From DATAAM01 sp036260075 (lineage in GTDB: Bacteria > Actinomycetota > Acidimicrobiia > Acidimicrobiales > JAHWLA01): a stretch of DNA of 6,955 bases. Below, piece by piece: positions 1-5,810 of this stretch. The first letter of the stretch is position 1. Each line of letters starts with the position of its first letter. The DNA is taken from contig DATAAM010000077.1 of NCBI GenBank assembly GCA_036260075.1, positions 1 through 6,955 of the forward strand, read 5' to 3'. A program made the position numbers and the translations under genes. The notes under the pieces were generated by a model. The model did not search any database and was not told the origin of the DNA. It saw only the letters and a list, made by a program, of their open reading frames with translations.

Positions 1-626
1 GCCCGGGCGAGGAGGGTCTTGCCGGTGCCGGGCGGGCCGTACAGCAGCACGCCCTTGGGGATCTTGGCCCCGATGGCCTGGAACTTGGTGGGCGATTCCA
101 GGAACTCCTTGATCTCCTGAAGCTCGGCCACCGCCTCGGCTGCGCCCGCCACGTCGGCGAAGGTGACCTGCGGCTGGTCCTTCGACACGACCTTCGCCTT
201 GGCCTTGCCGAACTGCATGACCCGGTTGCCGCCGCCCTGCATCGAGTTGATGATCCAGAGGAAGCCGCCGAACAGCAGGATGATCGGGAGGAAGTTGTAG
301 ATCAGAGAGAGCCAGACGTTCTCCTTGTCCTCCTTGGAGGCCACGTCGACCCTCGGGTCGGCGCTGAGGAGCTGCTGGGTGAGCTCGTCGGCGTACTCGG
401 CCGGGAACGTGCCTTCGTACTTCTGGCCGCCCCGCAGCTCGCCCCGGATCTTGCCTTCGCCCACGATCGTGGCCGACTCCACCCGGCCTTCGGCGACCAA
501 GGCCTGGAGCCGGCTCAGCGTGAGCTTCTCGCGCTTGTCGCCCCCTCCCAGCAGGCTGCCCGCGACCGCCAGGACGACCAACGCGAGGACGACGTAGAAG
601 GCGGCACTGCGGAAGAGCTTGCGCAC
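1..626 (-). CDS. ftsH: ATP-dependent zinc metalloprotease FtsH, N-terminal part (3' end beyond left edge)
   Basis: This is the N-terminal 208 residues of the membrane-anchored AAA+ protease that degrades unfolded and short-lived membrane and cytosolic proteins. Residues about 8-27 form the first transmembrane segment, about 28-105 the extracytoplasmic domain and about 107-127 the second transmembrane segment. The AAA domain then begins (TFADVAG near 155-161), with Walker A GPPGTGKT at 197-204. The reading frame runs off the left edge, so Walker B, the SRH and the HExxH protease site are not visible. The start is GTG: an in-frame TAG, which is also the hpt stop, lies 30 nt upstream, and no other start codon occurs between. 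A GGGAAG sequence 4 nt before the GTG can serve as ribosome binding site. The usual GVDEA at the AAA entry reads GAAEA here. The gene follows hpt by 30 nt in the widespread tilS-hpt-ftsH order. Identification is firm. Confidence 0.96.
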   Translation of the reverse strand, partial: MRKLFRSAAFYVVLALVVLAVAGSLLGGGDKREKLTLSRLQALVAEGRVESATIVGEGKIRGELRGGQKYEGTFPAEYADELTQQLLSADPRVDVASKEDKENVWLSLIYNFLPIILLFGGFLWIINSMQGGGNRVMQFGKAKAKVVSKDQPQVTFADVAGAAEAVAELQEIKEFLESPTKFQAIGAKIPKGVLLYGPPGTGKTLLAR

Positions 627-656
627 GGTGCTTCCCAGCGTACTCAGTGCCCTCGC

Positions 657-1196
657 CTACGCCGATCCCAGGTAGCGGCAGACGTAGGGGAGGTTGCGGT
701 AGCGCTCGGCCACGTCGAGCCCGTAGCCCACCACGAAGTCGGGCGGGATCGAGAAGCCCACGTAGCGCAGGTCGGGATCTGTCTTCTGGAGGCCGTCCTT
801 CACCAGCAGGGCGCAGACCTCCAGGCTGGCCGGGCCGCGGGCCTGGAGGTTGCGGCGCAGGTAGGCCAACGTCAGCCCGCTGTCGACGATGTCCTCGACC
901 ACCAGCACGTGGCGATCCGAGAGGTCGAGGTCGAGGTCCTTCACGATGCGGACGACGCCGCTCGTCTTGGTGGCGCTGCCGTACGAGGAGATGGCCATGA
1001 AGTCGAACTCGACGGGCAGGCGGATGTGGCGGGCCAGGTCGCTCATGAAGAGGAACGCCCCCTTCAGCACGCCCACGAGCAGCGGCGGCCGGCCGTCGTA
1101 GTCGGCGGTGATCTGCTCGCCCAGCTCGGTGATGCGCCGTTGGAGCGCGTCCTCCGGGACGACGATCTCACCGAGGTTGGGGTCGACCGCAGACAT
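657..1196 (-). CDS. hpt: Hypoxanthine phosphoribosyltransferase
   Basis: This 179-residue cytosolic purine-salvage enzyme transfers phosphoribosyl from PRPP to hypoxanthine, and usually guanine, giving IMP or GMP. The length is normal for a bacterial Hpt. The PRPP-binding loop VLVVEDIVDSGLTL lies at 97-110. LLVGVLKGAFLF at 39-50 holds the pyrophosphate-binding loop, SSYGSAT near 70-76 is the flexible catalytic loop, and DFVVGYGLD at 153-161 is the purine-contacting region. The start is ATG. An AAGG overlapping the stop of tilS lies about 9 nt before it, so translation probably follows tilS directly (12-nt gap). The product sits between tilS and ftsH, as in Bacillus and many other bacteria. 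In B. subtilis a TilS-HprT complex has been reported to activate ftsH transcription; whether that holds here is unknown. Identification is firm; exact base preference cannot be read from sequence. Confidence 0.96.
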   Translation of the reverse strand: MSAVDPNLGEIVVPEDALQRRITELGEQITADYDGRPPLLVGVLKGAFLFMSDLARHIRLPVEFDFMAISSYGSATKTSGVVRIVKDLDLDLSDRHVLVVEDIVDSGLTLAYLRRNLQARGPASLEVCALLVKDGLQKTDPDLRYVGFSIPPDFVVGYGLDVAERYRNLPYVCRYLGSA

Positions 1197-1208
1197 GCGG
1201 GCGGAACC

Positions 1209-2093
1209 TTACAGAGACTCCACGAACAGCCGCCCACCCGAGCGTCGCACCCGCCGTCGCCCGGGCAGCTCGCACGCCACCGCCTCGTTGCGGGCAACGG
1301 CCAGCACGCGTTCCACGGCGGCGGCGTCCGGCGGGTGCTCGCCCCGCAGCAACCGGCGTACGGCCCGGCGGGCGAGGGGGAGCGGTGCGGCCGCGATCGC
1401 GCGGGCGTCGGCGGGGTCGATCGCCGCCGCCAGCTCGTCGAGCAGCTCGGCGTCGTCGCGCAGCAGCACGGCTTGGCGGGCCAGCACGGCCACGACGTCG
1501 CGCTCGGCCAGCGCGTCGAGCAGCGGCACCAGCTCGGCGCGGATGCGGTTGCGCAGGTGGGCCCGGTCGTCGTTGGTGGGATCGACCACGGGCGTCAGCC
1601 CGAGCGAGTCGCACAGCGCCGCCGTCTCGGACCGCCGCAGCTGGAGCAGCGGCCGGCGAGGCCTGCCCTGCTCCTCGCCGAGCAGGGGGCTCAGCCCGTC
1701 GAGCCCGGCGCCCCGCAACATGTTGAGCAGCACCGTCTCGGCCAGGTCGTCGGCCGTGTGCCCGGTGGCCACCCCGGGCGGCAGGGCTGCGTAGCGGGCG
1801 GCGCGGGCACGGGCCTCGAGGTTGGGCCCCGGGGCGATCTCCACCCGGACGCCGCGGAAGCGGGCTCCGAAGCGGGCAGCGGCCGCCTCCACCACGTCGG
1901 CCTCGGCGGCCGAGCCGGGGCGCAGGCCGTGGTCGACGTGGACGGCCGTCACCTCGCACCCGGCCGCGCAGGCCAGCGCCAACAGCGCCAGCGAGTCGGC
2001 GCCCCCCGACACCGCGCAGTCGAGCGGCGTCCCCCGGGGCGGGAACGTGCAGCGGGCGAGCAGCCGCTCAGTCGCCGGGCCCAGTGAGCCCAC
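1209..2093 (-). CDS. tilS: tRNA(Ile)-lysidine synthetase TilS
   Basis: TilS ligates lysine to C34 of tRNA-Ile(CAU), using ATP, so that it reads AUA instead of AUG. The 294-residue protein has the N-type ATP-pyrophosphatase loop SGGADS at 29-34, then VHVDHGLRPGS at 51-61, ATGHTADDLAETVLLNMLRGAG at 109-130 and DPTNDDRAHLRNRIR at 171-185, all family hallmarks. The family pattern GHxxDDQAET has Leu in place of Gln. The protein is much shorter than E. coli TilS (about 430 residues) and carries only a reduced C-terminal region. The start is fixed as GTG: an in-frame TGA lies four codons upstream and the next start codon would be inside the PP-loop. The first 26 nt overlap the 3' end of the response regulator, and no clear Shine-Dalgarno is seen, which suggests translational coupling. 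The target tRNA is not in the window. Confidence 0.94.
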   Translation of the reverse strand: MGSLGPATERLLARCTFPPRGTPLDCAVSGGADSLALLALACAAGCEVTAVHVDHGLRPGSAAEADVVEAAAARFGARFRGVRVEIAPGPNLEARARAARYAALPPGVATGHTADDLAETVLLNMLRGAGLDGLSPLLGEEQGRPRRPLLQLRRSETAALCDSLGLTPVVDPTNDDRAHLRNRIRAELVPLLDALAERDVVAVLARQAVLLRDDAELLDELAAAIDPADARAIAAAPLPLARRAVRRLLRGEHPPDAAAVERVLAVARNEAVACELPGRRRVRRSGGRLFVESL

Positions 2094-2820
2094 CTTGGCG
2101 GATCAGCGCCACCAGCTCGGGCACGGACTTCACGTCGAGCTTGCGGGCGATGCGCCGCAGGCTGGCATAGACGTTGGAGCGGCTGACGTGCAGCTGCTCG
2201 GCGGCTGCCCGCACCGTGGGGTTGGCGGCGATGGCGTCCAGCAGCTCGCGCTGCTTGAGCGAGAGGTCCGCCAGCGCGTCGGGCGAGAGCCGGCGGATGC
2301 GGACAGCCGAGTCCTTCGTCTCCGGCGGCGTCTCCAACTTCGTCAACCGGGGCCGGGGGCCCGTGCCCTCGGCAGGCGCGGCACCGCTCTCGAGGCGGGC
2401 CAGGCGCTCGAGGGCCTCGTGCTGCGCCCGCCGCCGCTTCACCGACTCGGGCTCGCCCTCCAGCGCCTTGCGCACCTCGCTGCGCAGGTCGTCGAGCGTG
2501 AACGGCTTGGTGATGTAGTGGATGGCGCCCTCGATGCCGCCTCGGATGCGGTCCATGTCGTCGGCCCGGGCGGTGAGGAGCAGGACGGGGACGTCGGCCG
2601 ACTCGGAGGAGCCCATCTTGAGGCGGGTCAGCACCTCCCACCCGTCCATGCCCGGCATCATGAGGTCGAGCACGATGACGTCGGGCGCTGTGTCGCGGAG
2701 GCACTCGAGCGCCTCCGGCCCGCTCGCGACGGTGGTCACGTGGTGGCCGTCGAGCTCGAGGTTGATGCGGAGGAGGTCGCGGATGTCCTCTTCGTCGTCG
2801 ACGACCAGAACGGACGCCAT
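2068..2820 (-). CDS. Orphan response regulator, receiver domain plus LuxR-like helix-turn-helix
   Basis: This 250-residue protein has an N-terminal receiver domain of about 120 residues. The acidic pocket is D8/D9, the likely phosphoacceptor is D52 in VLDLMMP, and the conserved Thr and Lys are T83 (LLLTARA) and K105 (YITKPF). A charged, proline-containing linker (about 120-180) leads to a C-terminal LuxR/FixJ-like helix-turn-helix at about 187-242 (SLKQRELLDAIAANPTVRAAAEQLHVSRSNVYASLRRIARKLDV, given here as segments 187-203, 204-220 and 221-230). It is therefore probably a DNA-binding regulator switched by phosphorylation. No histidine kinase is encoded in the window. It starts 12 nt after the metalloprotease stop, without a good Shine-Dalgarno, and overlaps tilS by 26 nt. 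Family membership is clear; target genes and partner kinase are unknown. Confidence 0.9.
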   Translation of the reverse strand: MASVLVVDDEEDIRDLLRINLELDGHHVTTVASGPEALECLRDTAPDVIVLDLMMPGMDGWEVLTRLKMGSSESADVPVLLLTARADDMDRIRGGIEGAIHYITKPFTLDDLRSEVRKALEGEPESVKRRRAQHEALERLARLESGAAPAEGTGPRPRLTKLETPPETKDSAVRIRRLSPDALADLSLKQRELLDAIAANPTVRAAAEQLHVSRSNVYASLRRIARKLDVKSVPELVALIRQGGLTGPGD

Positions 2821-2832
2821 CGCGCAGGCAGG

Positions 2833-3909
2833 CTAGCCAGTGGCTGCAGACGATTGCTGCACGCGTGCGATCCAGGAGGCCGGTTCGCGGATCTCGGGCA
2901 GCGACGGCAGCCACTCGGGCCCCTCCCAGGCGCGGGCCAGCAGCTCCGGCCCGCCCGCCCGCTCCACCGCCTCCACGAAGCGCTCGCCCTGCTCGTACTG
3001 GCGCATCTTGGCCTCCAGGCCGAGCAGCTTCTGGAGCAGGCGGGCGGGGCCTTGCACCGAGGCCCGGCGCTCCCGCAGCACCCGGGCGAAGCGCTCCGCG
3101 CTGGGGATGCGGTCGGCCCCGGCCCGGTCCATGGTGACGTCGCCGTGGCCTTCGAGCAGGCTCATCAGGCCCTGCACCTGCAAGAGCACGGCGTGCTGCT
3201 CGGGCCCGGCCAGGAGCGACACGATGCCGCCGTCGTCGAGCGGGTTGCGCCCGGCGCGGACGCCCTCGACCGCCCGGCGCAGTGCCTCCAGGAAGCGGCG
3301 GGGGTCGGGGTCGATGCTGTCGAGGCTGCGGTGGACGAGCGAGCGGAAGTGGTCGCGCATCCACGGGATGCCGGTGAACTGTGCCCGGTGGGTGACCTCG
3401 TGCAGCGCCAGCCACAGGCGGAACTCGCGGGGTGGGAAGCCGAAGCGCTTCTCGAGGGCCAAGACGTTGGGCCCCACGTAGTAGACGATGTCCTGCTCCT
3501 CGGGCCGCTCCTCCTCGACCAGGAGCAGGTCGTACTGGCCGAGCACCCGGGTGGCCATCCAGCCCAGCATGGTGCCCACCTGCGCGCCCGCCACCGCCCG
3601 ACTGGCCGGAGCCAGCGGGTTGCGCTCCAGGCGGGAGCCGAGCTTGTCGACCACCGGGCCGAGCAGGCGCTGGAACGAGGCGATGTTGGCCCGCACCCAG
3701 CCCGCCCGGTCGGTGACGCGGGCGCGGGCGGGGCCGGCGAGCGAGCGGAGGCCGGTGGCGGCGGCCACCAGCTCCTCGGCCTCGGCCGTCAGCTCCTCGA
3801 AGTCGGGGGCCAGCGAGGCGTAGTGGTACGACTCGGCGAAGGGGTCGCTACCGGCGACCCGGACGGCGACCCGCTCGGCCAGGTCCCACGCGATCGGCCC
3901 GCCGGGCAC
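2833..3909 (-). CDS. DUF2342 family zinc-dependent metalloprotease-like protein
   Basis: This 358-residue protein matches my memory of the actinobacterial DUF2342 family, one branch of which is annotated as coenzyme F420 biosynthesis-associated. Its substrate is unknown. The zinc motif HEVTH lies at 170-174 in the context LWLALHEVTHRAQF. A conserved-looking LLEGHGDVTMD at 251-261 supplies E253 or H255 as candidate third ligand. There is no signal peptide or membrane segment, so it should be cytosolic. The start is GTG directly after the TGA of the 45-residue membrane protein (TGAGTG, no gap), which favours coupled translation; DUF2342 proteins commonly begin close to a WDLA motif as here (residues 8-11). 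In Mycobacterium tuberculosis a member of this family lies beside tilS and hpt, so the neighbourhood is partly conserved. Family call is good; proteolytic activity is inferred from the motif only. Confidence 0.88.
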   Translation of the reverse strand: MPGGPIAWDLAERVAVRVAGSDPFAESYHYASLAPDFEELTAEAEELVAAATGLRSLAGPARARVTDRAGWVRANIASFQRLLGPVVDKLGSRLERNPLAPASRAVAGAQVGTMLGWMATRVLGQYDLLLVEEERPEEQDIVYYVGPNVLALEKRFGFPPREFRLWLALHEVTHRAQFTGIPWMRDHFRSLVHRSLDSIDPDPRRFLEALRRAVEGVRAGRNPLDDGGIVSLLAGPEQHAVLLQVQGLMSLLEGHGDVTMDRAGADRIPSAERFARVLRERRASVQGPARLLQKLLGLEAKMRQYEQGERFVEAVERAGGPELLARAWEGPEWLPSLPEIREPASWIARVQQSSAATG

Positions 3910-4047
3910 TCAGCTCCGCGGGTACTTGTTGGCGGTCACCTTCACGAGGTAGCCGATCACGAGGGCGACGACGGCCAGCACGCCTGTGGCCACCAGCACG
4001 ACGGAGATCCAGTAGTGCCAGACCTTGGCGGCGAGGATCGGGTCCAT
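3910..4047 (-). CDS. 45-residue single-pass membrane protein, unknown function
   Basis: A short frame encodes MDPILAAKVWHYWIS followed by a hydrophobic segment at about residues 14-35 (VVLVATGVLAVVALVIGYLV) and a basic tail KVTANKYPRS. The positive charges after the hydrophobic stretch suggest the C-terminus lies in the cytoplasm. The ATG is the only start codon after the in-frame TGA that ends the zinc-ribbon gene, and the stop TGA is immediately followed by the GTG of the metalloprotease gene. That contact and the typical membrane-protein composition argue for a real gene although it is very short. No good Shine-Dalgarno is seen. I do not recognise a family. It could anchor or regulate the adjacent metalloprotease or FtsH, but that is speculation. 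Confidence 0.7.
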   Translation of the reverse strand: MDPILAAKVWHYWISVVLVATGVLAVVALVIGYLVKVTANKYPRS

Positions 4048-4092
4048 GTCGTCGATGGTAGGGCCGGGTGCCGGGCTCGTTCGAACCGGTCC

Positions 4093-4281
4093 TCAGGCGA
4101 TCTTCTTGCCTCGGGTCCGCGGGACGGTCAGCGGCGCGTGCTGGGCGCAGTAGGTGCTGTCGTTGTAGATGGAGAGGACGGTGGTGCAGCCGGGGTCCTT
4201 GCAGACCCGTCCACGGGCGAAGGACCGGGAGGGACGGCCGCCGCCGTTGAACGGGGTCCCCGCGACGGAACGCTCGCTCAT
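4093..4281 (-). CDS. Small zinc-ribbon protein (CX4C...CX2H), unknown function
   Basis: This 62-residue protein starts with an ATG that shares an ATGA overlap with the stop of the DUF2071 gene. The N-terminus (1-24) is polar and probably flexible. The core at 26-49 holds C27, C32, C45 and H48 in the pattern CX4C-X12-CX2H, with an LSIYND element between. This looks like a single treble-clef or zinc-ribbon knuckle and resembles LS-x-YN cysteine motifs in small actinobacterial proteins. The tail VPRTRGKKIA is basic, which would fit nucleic-acid contact. An exact SigR-type promoter lies just upstream (GTT ends 9 nt before the ATG), and there is no Shine-Dalgarno before the ATG, which fits a leaderless mRNA. 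A zinc site of Cys and His could be redox-sensitive like that of RsrA, but no function is established. Confidence 0.8.
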   Translation of the reverse strand: MSERSVAGTPFNGGGRPSRSFARGRVCKDPGCTTVLSIYNDSTYCAQHAPLTVPRTRGKKIA

Positions 4282-5009
4282 GCCGGCCGCAACGCCCTCG
4301 CCGGAGCGGGTATTCCCAGGCGGGCGTGCACGCCCTCGGCGAAGTGCACCAGCGCGGGCGGTCCGAGGTCGGGCAGGCCCGCGGCAGCGGTGACCGACTG
4401 GTCGCAGCGGAGGAGCTTCGCCTCCTGCACGGGCCAAGGCTCGTGCTCGACGGGCACCACCCACAGGCGGCCGACGTGCCGGGTGTACGCACGCCAGCGG
4501 CCGACCAGGCGGGCCACCAGGTCGTCGACGTCGGCCCGCGGCGGCGACGTCGGCTGCACCTCGACCCGGTACTCGGCGTTGGGGCGGTGGCGACGGCGCC
4601 CTTGGTAGCGCACCACGCCGTCGCCCTGCTCCACCGAGTAGTCGCCCCAGCAGTACGGGGCCCCGATGCCGACCCGGGCGCCCGCCACTGTGGCCAGGTT
4701 CCCGGCGTCGAGGGAGAGGAACCACAGGCCGTCGCGCCCGTCGGGCGCCCGCACGTACGTGCGCAGGTTGGTCTCCGGGAACTCGGACACCCCGGGCAGC
4801 GGTGGCAGGAACGGCGCCCGGAAGCGGCGCACGAGGAACGGCGTCAGGGCCACCCAAGCGGAGCCGTCGAGCACGTCGGGGGTGAGGCCGGGAGGCAGCA
4901 GGCGGGCCACCGCCTCGGGCTCGCAGCGCCAGTGGACGAAGGTGACGGCGCGCCAGTCCTGGAGGACGAACGGGATGCGGACGCGTGCTTCGGGCCGGTT
5001 ACCCGCCAC
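4278..5009 (-). CDS. DUF2071 / YqjF-like protein
   Basis: This 243-residue cytosolic protein resembles the DUF2071 (YqjF) family, whose fold is related to acetoacetate decarboxylase and whose reaction is not established. Supporting motifs are DWRAVTFVHW at 18-27, LLPPGLTPDVLDGSAWVALTPF at 37-58 (seen as two blocks, 37-43 and 44-58), FPETNLRTYV at 77-86, LWFLSLDAGN at 95-104 and the PYCWGDYS region at 118-125. The length is typical. The start is GTG, placed before the conserved DWR motif; the next in-frame start codon lies beyond it at residue 34. The gene begins inside the last 11 nt of rsrA and ends in an ATGA overlap with the zinc-ribbon gene, so it is embedded in the sigma-factor operon. 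Family call is good; role in stress response is only suggested by position. Confidence 0.85.
   Translation of the reverse strand: MAGNRPEARVRIPFVLQDWRAVTFVHWRCEPEAVARLLPPGLTPDVLDGSAWVALTPFLVRRFRAPFLPPLPGVSEFPETNLRTYVRAPDGRDGLWFLSLDAGNLATVAGARVGIGAPYCWGDYSVEQGDGVVRYQGRRRHRPNAEYRVEVQPTSPPRADVDDLVARLVGRWRAYTRHVGRLWVVPVEHEPWPVQEAKLLRCDQSVTAAAGLPDLGPPALVHFAEGVHARLGIPAPARALRPA
4291..4316 (-). promoter_or_regulatory. Candidate SigR-type promoter upstream of the zinc-ribbon gene
   Basis: Reading the minus strand, GGAAT (4316-4312, preceded by another G) is followed by exactly 18 nt and then GTT (4293-4291). This equals the Streptomyces SigR consensus and is close to the mycobacterial SigH consensus. 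The GTT ends 9 nt before the ATG at 4281, so transcription could begin at or next to the ATG and give a leaderless message. It lies inside the 3' end of the DUF2071 coding region, two genes downstream of rsrA. With base frequencies near 70% GC, I estimate about 0.05 chance matches in the window on both strands at fixed spacing. Activity is inferred. Confidence 0.62.
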
Positions 5010-5244
5010 CGTCCCGGCGCGACTCGTGGTGGATGGCCTCGGCGATGCGACGGCGGAGGGCCTCGGGCACCTGGTCGCGACACTTCATGGCGATGACCTG
5101 GCGCAGCTCGGCCTCGAAGTCGAAGGCCTCCAGGCAGGGCAGGCACTCGTCGAGGTGGCGCTGGATCTCGGCCCGCCGAGCATCGTCGAGCTCGCCGTCG
5201 AGGAAGTGGTACAGCCGGTGCACGGCGTCGTCGCAGTCGCCCAT
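4999..5244 (-). CDS. rsrA: Redox-sensing zinc anti-sigma factor, RsrA/RshA type
   Basis: This 81-residue protein binds and holds its cognate ECF sigma factor until thiol oxidation releases it. From the ATG, C4, H30, C34 and C37 form the ZAS motif HX3CX2C with an upstream Cys. The spacings (26, 4, 3) equal those of C11, H37, C41 and C44 in Streptomyces coelicolor RsrA, where these residues bind zinc and form the trigger disulfide. A further Cys at 55 (MKCRDQVP) corresponds to the C61/C62 region. No transmembrane segment is present, so it is a soluble sensor. The ATG at 5244 overlaps the sigR stop (TGATG) and has a GGAGAG ribosome binding site 5 nt upstream; a TTG one codon earlier is possible but less likely. 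Tight coupling keeps sigma and anti-sigma levels matched. Identification is firm. Confidence 0.92.
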   Translation of the reverse strand: MGDCDDAVHRLYHFLDGELDDARRAEIQRHLDECLPCLEAFDFEAELRQVIAMKCRDQVPEALRRRIAEAIHHESRRDGGG

Positions 5245-5810
5245 CAACGCTCTCCCACGAGCCCGCGTGCCATACCGAAGTCGTACAACCGCTTCTGCAA
5301 CGCCCTTCTTCCGCGGTGCAACCTGCTCATGACCGTGCCGATCGGGATGTCGAGGATCTGGGCGATCTCTTTGTACGTGAATCCCTCCACGTCTGCCAGC
5401 AGCACGGCGAGGCGGAACTGCTCGGGGAGCGATTCGATCGCCTCCTTCACCTCGTCGTCGGTGAAGCGCTCGAGCACCTCCTCCTCGGCGCTGCGCCCGG
5501 CGGCGGCCGCTTCGAGCCCGCCGAGGCGGTGGTAAAGGTAGAGGTCTTCGACGTCCTCCACGTCGGCCTGCTCGGGGCGGCGCTTCTTGGCTCGGTAGGC
5601 GTTGATGAACGTGTTGGTGAGGATGCGGTACAGCCAGGCCTTGAGGTTGGTGCCCGCCTGGAACGACCCGAAGGCGCGGTACGCCTTGAGGTAGGTCTCC
5701 TGCACGAGATCCTCGGCCTCGGCCGGGTTGCGGGTCATGCGGAGGGCGGCCGTGTAGAGCGAAGGCATGTGCTCCATCGCCACGTCGGCGAATGTCGCCT
5801 GCTCGGCCAT
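5244..5810 (-). CDS. sigR: ECF sigma factor of the SigR/SigH thiol-stress group
   Basis: The 188-residue protein has sigma region 2 at about 10-80, including EDLVQETYLKAYRAF at 33-47 and NLKAWLYRILTNTFINAYR at 55-73, the SigR/SigH signature. Region 4 is at about 125-175 (ESLPEQFRLAVLLADVEGFTYKEIAQ, blocks 126-140 and 141-151, then IPIGTVMSRLHRGRRAL at 155-171, the recognition helix). It directs RNA polymerase to promoters of the GGAAT-N18-GTT type, and the gene is followed directly by its anti-sigma gene. I chose the ATG at 5810; the frame is open to a GTG at 5843 that would add 11 residues. Streptomyces SigR also exists in a longer unstable form, though with a much longer extension. No SigR-type promoter is visible just upstream; the tRNA-Thr gene ends 46 nt before the ATG. 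Identification is firm, the start less so. Confidence 0.93.
   Translation of the reverse strand: MAEQATFADVAMEHMPSLYTAALRMTRNPAEAEDLVQETYLKAYRAFGSFQAGTNLKAWLYRILTNTFINAYRAKKRRPEQADVEDVEDLYLYHRLGGLEAAAAGRSAEEEVLERFTDDEVKEAIESLPEQFRLAVLLADVEGFTYKEIAQILDIPIGTVMSRLHRGRRALQKRLYDFGMARGLVGER
5245..5257 (-). promoter_or_regulatory. Ribosome binding site deciding the rsrA start
   Basis: The minus strand has GGAGAG with a 5-nt gap to the ATG at 5244, inside the last codons of sigR. It is the best Shine-Dalgarno match in this gene cluster and supports the ATG over the TTG at 5247. The stop and start share one base (TGATG), so terminating ribosomes can restart on rsrA. Confidence 0.65.

Noticed and set aside
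68..96. Another GGAAT on the minus strand inside ftsH
   Set aside because: The only nearby GTT is 10 nt away instead of 18, and no gene start follows.
909..2087. A 392-codon open frame on the plus strand
   Set aside because: It is antisense to hpt and tilS, both with clear catalytic motifs, and looks like a GC-bias artefact.
1949..3415. A 488-codon open frame on the minus strand
   Set aside because: It overlaps the response regulator and metalloprotease in another frame, is extremely Arg/Pro/Gly-rich, and has no recognisable motif.
1822..4608. A 928-codon open frame on the plus strand
   Set aside because: It lies antisense to six well-supported genes, has a low-complexity His/Gly/Arg/Val composition typical of the complement of GC-rich codons, and shows no domain.
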